39,242 bases of DNA from Aminobacter aganoensis (GTDB lineage Bacteria; Pseudomonadota; Alphaproteobacteria; Rhizobiales; Rhizobiaceae), in assembly GCF_014206975.1 (NCBI RefSeq), contig NZ_JACHOU010000029.1, positions 1 through 39,242 of the forward strand. The letters are read 5' to 3'. Both the position numbers and the translations under genes were made by a program. A model generated the notes under the pieces. That model ran no database searches, was not told the DNA's origin, and was given only the letters and a program-made list of their open reading frames with translations. Below, in pieces: positions 25,588 to 31,566 of this stretch. Each line of letters begins with the position of its first letter. The stretch's first letter is position 1.

Positions 25588-25851
25588 CTAATCTTCGATC
25601 AGCGTGGCGCCAAATCGTGCCCATAGCTGCGCACAGGCTTGGGCAGGCAAGCTTCCTGTGCGGCCATAGAGCACGGCAGCAGCCTGAACGTCGAATTCCT
25701 GCATCGGTGCAAGTGCGACAAATCTGACGGCAGCCCCAAGCGGAAGTTCTTGAATGGGGGCATCTGCTTTAACCTCAAGGTCATAGACGCCCATGATGCG
25801 GCTCATCGTCGCCCGCTCACGATATGCTGCTTGCATTTCGTCTTCAGTCAT
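25588..25851 (-). CDS. Small hypothetical protein
   Basis: An 87-residue soluble protein beginning MTEDEMQAAYRERATMSRIM. The remainder alternates short strands and helices (VYDLEVKADAPIQELPLG, VRFVALAPMQEFDVQAAAVL) and ends CAQLWARFGATLIED. GGCGGAG stands upstream of the ATG. It is the last member of a minus-strand run of tiny genes (26534, 26285, 26094, 25851 starts), 16 bases after the stop of a broken neighbour. Family not recognised. Confidence 0.6.
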   Translation of the reverse strand: MTEDEMQAAYRERATMSRIMGVYDLEVKADAPIQELPLGAAVRFVALAPMQEFDVQAAAVLYGRTGSLPAQACAQLWARFGATLIED

Positions 25852-25867
25852 CTGTAGCTCCGCCTCG

Positions 25868-26094
25868 TCAACCTGGTCCGACCTTGCGCACCCAGCCCTT
25901 TTCGAGCTTGAACACGCCGTTTCATGCCGCCTTGCCGTTCCAGATTCGTCAGCAATTCATCCCATCTGCCGAGATAGACCACAATCGTCGCAGGGTATCG
26001 GCGTATTCGCTTCCGGGTTTTCAGGAATTCTTAAGCGAATTGTCCCGGAATAGGGGCATTCGAGCTTTGCATCAAGATACTGGCTGGCGGCCAT
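25868..26094 (-). pseudogene. Small two-CxxC-type protein with two frameshifts
   Basis: From ATG 26094 it reads MAASQYLDAKLECPYSGTIR, then RIPENPEANTPIPCDDCG. It must then change frame near 25,978 to give VYLGRWDELLTNLERQGGM, and again near 25,922 to give NGVFKLEKGWVRKVGPG and the stop at 25868-25870. The ECP and PCDDCG cysteines suggest a small zinc ribbon. It lies in line between the genes at 26103-26285 and 25588-25851, consistent with one former operon. Confidence 0.5.
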
Positions 26095-26102
26095 GATCGC
26101 CC

Positions 26103-26285
26103 CTAACTACGCGAACGACTTAGCCGCAGCTTCTCACGGGACGGGCCATGCAGGTGGATCAGGGCACGCGCCTGGCCATCGGACAAGCCATACTCTTCAG
26201 CCAACGTGTAGGTCGTGTAGGTTGCTTCAGCTGCGATCCGGCGGAAGATATCGAGTTGGGCGTCTTCGTCTGTGTTACGGGTCAT
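26103..26285 (-). CDS. Small helix-turn-helix-like protein
   Basis: A 60-residue protein beginning MTRNTDEDAQLDIFRRIAAE. The segment ATYTTYTLAEEYGLSDGQAR looks like a compact helix-turn-helix, followed by a basic tail (SREKLRLSRSRS). ATG 26285 is chosen over the longer frame to 26348 because GGGAG lies 8 bases upstream. Second gene of the minus-strand run. It could be a DNA-binding regulator of the run; this is inference from fold-like pattern only. Confidence 0.6.
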   Translation of the reverse strand: MTRNTDEDAQLDIFRRIAAEATYTTYTLAEEYGLSDGQARALIHLHGPSREKLRLSRSRS

Positions 26286-26357
26286 GGAGATTTCTCCCAA
26301 AACTTTCAACGCTCGACCTGCACTTACGATCCGCAGGGTGCCTCGCAAAAAAAACGC

Positions 26358-26534
26358 TCAGCGGATGTATTGCTCGCCATCCGCCTTGTGCTGGTGGCAG
26401 AACCAGTGGGGCTCCGCGGTCTTGCCGAGGGCGAAGCCCCAGCCACCGTCCTTCTTGCAGCCGGGGTGCTCGCAGCCATGTTCGTAGAGGCCTGCCGGCG
26501 TCAGCCTAGGGACGGATGTTTGTTCGTCGCTCAT
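26358..26534 (-). CDS. Tiny cysteine/histidine-rich protein
   Basis: A 58-residue protein, below usual ORF-calling length. It begins MSDEQTSVPRLTPAGLYEHG and carries Cys21 and Cys26 (CEHPGC), then GWGFALGK, then Cys46 with His47 and His49 (FCHQH). This pattern is a likely zinc site, and the type recurs in Rhizobiales as small unannotated proteins. It is divergent from the gene at 26595, with 60 bases between the two start codons. A possible promoter TTGCGG (26570-26565) and TAACTT (26546-26541) would put the transcript start at or next to the ATG. It is first in the minus-strand run. Confidence 0.65.
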   Translation of the reverse strand: MSDEQTSVPRLTPAGLYEHGCEHPGCKKDGGWGFALGKTAEPHWFCHQHKADGEQYIR

Positions 26535-26558
26535 GCCCGTAAGTTAGCGCGATGTGAA

Positions 26559-26592
26559 TTGACACCGCAAGGAGTTTGTTCCTATTTCGTTC
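26559..26592 (+). promoter_or_regulatory. Promoter with canonical alphaproteobacterial LexA box
   Basis: TTGACA (26559-26564) is followed by GTTC (26578-26581), seven bases, and GTTC (26589-26592). GTTC-N7-GTTC is the established LexA site of alphaproteobacteria. The -10 (TATTTC, 26583-26588, 18-base spacing) lies inside the box, so bound LexA would block the polymerase. The ATG follows at 26595, about where transcription should start, suggesting a leaderless message. Confidence 0.7.
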
Positions 26593-26594
26593 TC

Positions 26595-26903
26595 ATGTCT
26601 GCGCCGAACCGAACGACACCCTTTTCGCTGTCCAAGCTGAACGATGCCCGCGAGCTCGTCCTGGTCAGCTGCGCCTATTGCAAGCGCGAACATGCCTATT
26701 ATCCGACCGACCTCATGCAACTGTTCGGCGACGTCGACGTCGATTCCCTGGCCGCTCAGATGACCTGCGAGAGTGTCCGTGGCGGACATGGGTTTCTCCG
26801 GGTCCAGCGCATTTTCTCCGGTTCAAGGGAGATGGTTGGCAAGAAGATTCGTAGGCTTGTGTCGATCAAGTTCAGGCGCATTCCAGTCTGGCGGGAGGAG
26901 TAG
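26595..26903 (+). CDS. Small zinc-ribbon-like protein under a LexA-type promoter
   Basis: A 102-residue protein beginning MSAPNRTTPFSLSKLNDARE. Cys26 and Cys29 with His33 (CAYCKREH) and Cys58 with His65 (TCESVRGGH) form a probable single zinc site. Between them is YPTDLMQLFGDVDVDSL, a stretch I recall from unannotated Rhizobiales proteins. The C-terminal third is basic (KKIRRLVSIKFRRIPVW), consistent with nucleic-acid contact. The ATG stands three bases after a LexA box and has no nearby Shine-Dalgarno, so translation may be leaderless. The next gene follows four bases later. Damage-induced expression is predicted; the biochemical role is unknown. Confidence 0.75.
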   Translation: MSAPNRTTPFSLSKLNDARELVLVSCAYCKREHAYYPTDLMQLFGDVDVDSLAAQMTCESVRGGHGFLRVQRIFSGSREMVGKKIRRLVSIKFRRIPVWREE

Positions 26904-26907
26904 CGTC

Positions 26908-27156
26908 TTGGGCCGTCCAAGCAGAAGAGAAAAACTGACAGACAGCGAAATCGAGGCGGTTGTCCTGGCCGCTATCCCGCTTCGCGCGGCAATTCAGAAG
27001 TGTTTCATCTCGCTGAAGCCATTCAACGAAACCTACACGCTCTTAAACGACCATATTGGCAGGCTCGATACGATGTTGGAGAGCATCACGCGCCGGAAGA
27101 TCGACTACCGTGGAAGAGATCTCGGGCTGCTGCCGAAGAGCTTGGGACGACCTTAG
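26908..27156 (+). CDS. Small hypothetical protein, second gene of LexA-type operon
   Basis: An 82-residue basic protein starting at TTG 26908 with a strong GGGAGGAG 7 bases upstream. It reads MGRPSRREKLTDSEIEAVVL, then a helical middle (IQKCFISLKPFNETYTLLNDH, then GRLDTMLESITRRK) and ends LLPKSLGRP. The middle may form a short coiled coil. It follows the zinc-ribbon gene by four bases and has no promoter of its own, so it should share the SOS-type control. Not recognised as a named family. Confidence 0.6.
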   Translation: MGRPSRREKLTDSEIEAVVLAAIPLRAAIQKCFISLKPFNETYTLLNDHIGRLDTMLESITRRKIDYRGRDLGLLPKSLGRP

Positions 27157-27446
27157 ATGTTTACACATACCAAAATCGCTTCAGCTACGGCCACCAGGCG
27201 CTATCCTAGAACTGGCGGACGAAACTGCTATGCCGATGACATGGCGGAAAGTAGGAGCTAGCTGCCATTTTGAAGCAGGGGTCTAAGCGTGATTCCGAAA
27301 CAATGTGACCAGATCGGCTCCGTAGAGTGAGGTCATTACAGGGATCGAGTGTTTTTCGGAGCTGGCCTTGCACATTGTATCCCCTCGATGAGGTCCAGCG
27401 TTTGCGGCATTGGCTCGCGGGTCCGGCAGTTGTCGCCTCGGTCCGC

Positions 27447-28079
27447 TTACTCATCAACTCCTGGGTAGTTGTCCTGCCGGAGCAGGCGCGCCAGATGCGC
27501 TGAATTTGAGGCGAGCATCTCCAGCGTCATTTTGACCTTGTCGGGAATCTTCTTCAGGTCGATGTAGTTCACGTCCTGCATGGCCTCACCGACCCAATAG
27601 CCGCCGGCATTGGCCGGTATGGTAAAGCCGACATCGTTCAGTGCTTGGAAACAGGCTGCATGGCAGTGATGCGCGCCGTCCTCATTGCCGACCACCAGAA
27701 CGACCGCGACCTTGCCGCTGCTGGGCATCCTGCCGCGATCATCCGTCTCGGACAGGAATGCGTCCAAGCGCTCCAGCACACGTTTGGCCAAGCTTGAGGG
27801 TTGGCCCATCCAGATCGGCGTGGCCAGAACGAAAATATCTGCAGTCAGGATCAGCTTGCGCAGTTCGGGCCATTCGTCGCCGCCGCCTTCATCTGACCGG
27901 ACGCCGGGCGGAATGTTCTGATCGGCCATTCGGCGCGAACTGCCCGTCACACCATGCGGCTGCAGAAAGCTGAAAAGGTCTGCGATCATCTTGTCGGTCG
28001 AACTGGGCTCATCGTCCTTGGAAGTCTTTAGCGAGCAGTTGAGGGCAAAGGCGGTCAGGGCCGGCATTGTCGAGCTCAT
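27447..28079 (-). CDS. Flavodoxin-fold NAD(P)H-dependent reductase
   Basis: A 210-residue FMN-binding protein. A first strand and phosphate-binding loop (LTAFALNCSLKTSKDDEPSST) precede a long helix. The middle shows the typical DIFVLATPIWMGQPSSLAKRVLERLDAF-type segment (reported here as ILTADIFVLATPIWMGQPSS). Strand four is VAVVLVVGNEDGAHH. This fits the NADPH-dependent FMN reductase/flavodoxin group. Its ATG overlaps the stop of the dehydrogenase gene (ATGA), making it the last gene of the respiratory cluster. It may reduce quinones or shuttle electrons, but no specific partner is evident. Confidence 0.87.
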   Translation of the reverse strand: MSSTMPALTAFALNCSLKTSKDDEPSSTDKMIADLFSFLQPHGVTGSSRRMADQNIPPGVRSDEGGGDEWPELRKLILTADIFVLATPIWMGQPSSLAKRVLERLDAFLSETDDRGRMPSSGKVAVVLVVGNEDGAHHCHAACFQALNDVGFTIPANAGGYWVGEAMQDVNYIDLKKIPDKVKMTLEMLASNSAHLARLLRQDNYPGVDE

Positions 28080-29416
28080 GGCTGTTGGCCTTCGGATGCC
28101 ACACGCCAGACCTTGTCGCCAACATCGTCAGCAATAAGCAGTGAGCCGTCTCGGCCGATGGCCACGCCCACCGGCCGACCAGCAGCAGTATCGTCCGGAC
28201 GCAGGAACCCAGTCAGGATATCTTTGGGAGGTCCGGATGGTTCGCCGGCGTTGAAAGGAACGAAAACCACTTTGTAGCCACTGCGGGGCATTCTGTTCCA
28301 CGAGCCGTGCTGGCCGATGAAGGCGCCGTTCTTCATTTCGGGTCCGAACATTTCGCCAGTGTTGAAAGTCAGACCCAAAGAAGCGGTGTGCGAGCCAAGC
28401 GCGTAGTCAGGCTTGACTGCCTTGGCTACGAGATCTGGCCGCGGCGGCTCGATGCGATCGTCTACTATTTGTCCGAAATAGCTGTATGGCCAGCCGTAGA
28501 AGGCGCCATCCTCTACCGACGTCATGTAATCGGGCACCAGATCGCTGCCTATCTCATCACGCTCGTTGACGACCACCCACAGCTTACCGCTATCTGGTTG
28601 CCAGGACAGGCCGTTAGGGTTGCGCAATCCAGTCGCAAACAGCCGTTTTTTTCCGCTTGCGAGGTCGATCTCGTAAACTGCCGCGCGGCCTTCCTCGACG
28701 TCCATGCCGTTCTCGCCAACATTGCTGTTGGACCCGACAGTTGCATAAAGCTTGGTACCATCCGGAGAAGCTCTGACGTCCTTGGTCCAGTGATGGTTGA
28801 GGCCCGCCGGCAGGTCAGTGACCTGTTCCGGCTGCGCCGCGATCTCGGTTGCGCCTTCCGTGTAGGGAAACGCAACGATGCCGTCGGCATTAGCGACATA
28901 GAGCTTGTCGTTCAGAAGCGTCATGCCGAAGGGAGACATTAAGCCGGTGATGAATGGCTGCTTGAACTCGGCGCTGCCATCACCATCGGCGTCGCGCAGG
29001 ATTGAAATCCGATTTGCGCTCGGGGTGTCGGCGCCTGCGCTGCCCATTACCAGCTGTGCGACCCAGCGCCGAATGCCGACGCTGCTTTCTTCCTGCGGCG
29101 GTTTATTGCTCTCGGCGACCAGCACGTCGCCATTTGGAAGGACATGCAGCCAGCGAGGGTGGTCGAGGCCGTCAGCGAACAAGGTGACAACGTATCCCTT
29201 TGCCGGCGTGGGTATCTCGCCCTCTTTCCAAGGCACGGCTTTGGCCTGGTGAACAGTCGGTAGCAGGCGCGGATCAGGCTCGGGCAATGTGGGATTGGGA
29301 CCATACTGGTCCTCAATAGCCACCGTCGCCTGTTCTCGTGACGAGAAGACCACGACGGCTCCAGCGACGGCGATCAGGATGACAATGACCAGGGATGCGA
29401 TCAAAAATTTCTTCAC
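28076..29416 (-). CDS. Membrane-anchored sorbosone/glucose dehydrogenase-like propeller
   Basis: A 446-residue protein of the PQQ-type sugar dehydrogenase superfamily. An N-terminal anchor (FLIASLVIVILIAVAGAVVV) holds it in the membrane facing the periplasm. A six-bladed propeller follows: VTLFADGLDHPRWLHVLPNG, RISILRDADGDG, FGMTLLNDKLYVAN, the LNHHWTKDVRASPDGTKLY blade, GLRNPNGLSWQPDSGKLWVVVNERDE, and GRDGSLLIADDVGDKVWRV. The start is GTG 29416 with AGGAGG 9 bases upstream. Relatives oxidise aldoses or sorbosone and pass electrons to quinone or cytochrome c. The adjacent triheme cytochrome and oxidase make the latter route attractive. Cofactor and substrate are not provable from sequence alone. 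Confidence 0.88.
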   Translation of the reverse strand: MKKFLIASLVIVILIAVAGAVVVFSSREQATVAIEDQYGPNPTLPEPDPRLLPTVHQAKAVPWKEGEIPTPAKGYVVTLFADGLDHPRWLHVLPNGDVLVAESNKPPQEESSVGIRRWVAQLVMGSAGADTPSANRISILRDADGDGSAEFKQPFITGLMSPFGMTLLNDKLYVANADGIVAFPYTEGATEIAAQPEQVTDLPAGLNHHWTKDVRASPDGTKLYATVGSNSNVGENGMDVEEGRAAVYEIDLASGKKRLFATGLRNPNGLSWQPDSGKLWVVVNERDEIGSDLVPDYMTSVEDGAFYGWPYSYFGQIVDDRIEPPRPDLVAKAVKPDYALGSHTASLGLTFNTGEMFGPEMKNGAFIGQHGSWNRMPRSGYKVVFVPFNAGEPSGPPKDILTGFLRPDDTAAGRPVGVAIGRDGSLLIADDVGDKVWRVASEGQQP

Positions 29417-29459
29417 CTGACTTCACCTCCTGGAGAGATCGGAAATCTTCCCCAGGACC

Positions 29460-30557
29460 TCAACGTTGCGCCGCGGTTGGGGTTGCATTCTTTGCGGCAA
29501 GAGCTCCGAGGAAGGCAGCAAGTGCGTTTATATCGGCATCTGACAGGCGTTCCGCCGACTTGTGCATCAGATGCGCATTTTGGCCCCCGCCTCTGGCCGC
29601 GGCCCGGAACAGTCGCAACTGATTTGCGATATAGTGTTCGTCCTGTCCGGCTATGTCGGGATAAGTCTCATTTCTGATGGCTGTGTTCCCATGACACCCG
29701 AAGCATGACGGGATAGCCCGATCAGGCGCCCCTCCAAAGACGATGCGCGCCCCGTCCGAACGATCGTCTTCATCGGGCATGATCTGACGCAGGCGGGATG
29801 GCTGCCGGGAAAAGTGGCGAGCGACATCCGGGAAGACTGCTGGGTCCAAGGCCGAGATTGGCAGCGCCATGATACCGCTCCGTCGCTCTCGATCGGCATA
29901 GGAGCGAAGTGACGCCAGGAGATAACCTTCCTTCTGGCCAGCTATGATCGGAACGAGGCCGCCGGCTTTCAGCCCGTCTCTGCCATGGCACCGGCTGCAC
30001 TCTGCAATCGCGTTGGCGAAGCCCCGCGGCGAAATTTCCAGCCGGCCGCTCTGTCCGAGCGAAAGCGCCCGATAAGATTGTGCGCTCATGCCGGGAAGTT
30101 CGCGGAGGAAGGCGACCATGGCCCAAACTTCATCGTCGCGCGCCTGCGTTGGCCATGCTGGCATGCCGGTGAAGCGCACGCCGTATTTGACGATCCAGAA
30201 CAACTCGGCGTCATTCCATTCGCCGACCTTTTCGGTAAGGTCAGGAGGCGGCGGCAACATTCGTTGCGCCGATGGGCTTACAAGCTCTCCCGGCGCACCA
30301 TGGCAGATCGCGCAACCGCGTGCGAAATGACCGGCCGCAGGCCCGATGTCATGGCGCGGCAATTGCGCGGGAGCGTCGACCTCGAGCAGAGCGTAGGTTT
30401 TCACCGCCGTCCGCATGGCTGAATGGAGCAGCCATTCGGTGACTTTCCAGTGTCCTGTCGAAGCCCCGATATTGAAGAAGCCGATCCAGGCAAAGACGAT
30501 AATCGCAACCGGAAAGATCGTTAGAGCGATAGCCAGATGTTTCCAACGGAGTTCCAT
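29460..30557 (-). CDS. Membrane-anchored triheme cytochrome c
   Basis: A 365-residue c-type cytochrome. The N-terminal membrane helix (~residues 8-29) is followed by three heme-binding sites: C82-A-I-C-H86, C187-S-R-C-H191 and C285-F-G-C-H289. Candidate axial methionines include GMPAW after the first site and the IMALP stretch after the second. ATG 30557 overlaps the CtaG stop by one base (TGATG); a GTG three bases upstream is also possible. In this operon it probably carries electrons from a periplasmic dehydrogenase, such as the one encoded next, to the CuA/cytochrome c subunit of the oxidase. Confidence 0.92.
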   Translation of the reverse strand: MELRWKHLAIALTIFPVAIIVFAWIGFFNIGASTGHWKVTEWLLHSAMRTAVKTYALLEVDAPAQLPRHDIGPAAGHFARGCAICHGAPGELVSPSAQRMLPPPPDLTEKVGEWNDAELFWIVKYGVRFTGMPAWPTQARDDEVWAMVAFLRELPGMSAQSYRALSLGQSGRLEISPRGFANAIAECSRCHGRDGLKAGGLVPIIAGQKEGYLLASLRSYADRERRSGIMALPISALDPAVFPDVARHFSRQPSRLRQIMPDEDDRSDGARIVFGGAPDRAIPSCFGCHGNTAIRNETYPDIAGQDEHYIANQLRLFRAAARGGGQNAHLMHKSAERLSDADINALAAFLGALAAKNATPTAAQR

Positions 30558-31186
30558 CACGGGTGTCCGGTCGAAATGGCGGGAGGCTCACGCAGAAGCC
30601 GGGCAAGCAGCCACAGGGCGCCGGCGAGATAGACAACTGCGCCAACAAGCAGCATCAACACGCCGCCGAGCGCCTGGTCCTGATTAGCGGACAACTCAAG
30701 GCCAAAGCAGGTCACGGTGCCTTCCCCATATAGCGGGCGCGGGCTCAAGGAGAGCAATGCGCCAAGCAGGGTCATGTGAATGGAGGTGAACAGAAGACCA
30801 AATGCACCGGCGGCCGCCGGCCGCATGTCATGCGGTGGCTGATGAAGGCATGCGATCCAAACAAGCAGGCCCGCGACCAGGAACATGGCTTGCTCGATGG
30901 CCGTGACGAAGGTTGAGGTCTCGGCCAGCAAACGCATTTCCGGCATGTGCCATGCCCAAACGACGGCCAGTTCGACGAGCGATGCTATGATCGGCGCCCA
31001 CCCGGGGATGCGCCAGGAACGAGAGTAGTTGGAAAGCCCGATTGCGATAAGCGGGGCGGCCAGAGCCACGACCCCCATATGCGCCAACATGTGTGATGCG
31101 AAAGAGCCTCGCCAGGTCGAGATCAGAGGGCCGCCCCATATCAGGCCGAGCAATGCCACGCCCACCGCCAATGCCGTGCGTCTCAT
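30557..31186 (-). CDS. ctaG: Cytochrome oxidase assembly protein, caa3 CtaG type
   Basis: A 209-residue inner-membrane protein of the caa3_CtaG family, needed for copper insertion or assembly of caa3-type oxidases (distinct from Cox11). About six membrane helices are visible. Conserved features include ASHMLAHMGVVALAAPL near residue 30, VWAWHMPEM near 80, AMFLVAGLLVWIA, and HMTLLGALLSLSPRPLY. Several histidines and methionines near membrane edges could bind copper. The ATG at 31186 makes a clean ATGA overlap with the upstream stop, with GGAG 8 bases before it; the longer GTG start at 31195 is less likely. Confidence 0.9.
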   Translation of the reverse strand: MRRTALAVGVALLGLIWGGPLISTWRGSFASHMLAHMGVVALAAPLIAIGLSNYSRSWRIPGWAPIIASLVELAVVWAWHMPEMRLLAETSTFVTAIEQAMFLVAGLLVWIACLHQPPHDMRPAAAGAFGLLFTSIHMTLLGALLSLSPRPLYGEGTVTCFGLELSANQDQALGGVLMLLVGAVVYLAGALWLLARLLREPPAISTGHP

Positions 31187-31566
31187 CGCAGGCACTCCGA
31201 AATGAACAAAACAGGCATTGCGACCAACACGACCGCCACGAAGCTCAAGCCGGAGAGCAACAGTGTGGCAAATCCCTGGAACAGGGTACGGTCGCGCAAT
31301 GTCGGATCGTCATGCGGCGGGTCATCGCGGCCATATCCCCATTGCCGCCAGGCAAGCCAGGCCGACAATAAGATCCCGATAAGGGCTGCCATTGTGGTCG
31401 CGGCGATGATCAAACGTACCGAACTGAACCCGATGCCTAGCACCCCAGGCTTCTGGCAGTGCACAGCTACCAGCACATAGCAGGCGAGAAAATGCAGTGC
31501 CCATATCACCGGTGCGGTGAACAGCGTCCAAAGCGAATCTGTTTCGCTGGGCAAGATCCGGGTCAT
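31183..31566 (-). CDS. Small membrane protein of the oxidase cluster
   Basis: A 127-residue protein with three predicted membrane helices (LFTAPVIWALHFLACYVLVA, LIIAATTMAALIGILLSAWLA-type and LLLSGLSFVAVVLVAMPVLF). A histidine and cysteine in the first helix and HCQKPGVLG just after are noteworthy. It is joined to its neighbours by ATGA overlaps on both sides, with GGAGG before the ATG, so it is made with the oxidase. It may be an accessory subunit or assembly helper. No named family recalled with certainty. Confidence 0.78.
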   Translation of the reverse strand: MTRILPSETDSLWTLFTAPVIWALHFLACYVLVAVHCQKPGVLGIGFSSVRLIIAATTMAALIGILLSAWLAWRQWGYGRDDPPHDDPTLRDRTLFQGFATLLLSGLSFVAVVLVAMPVLFISECLR

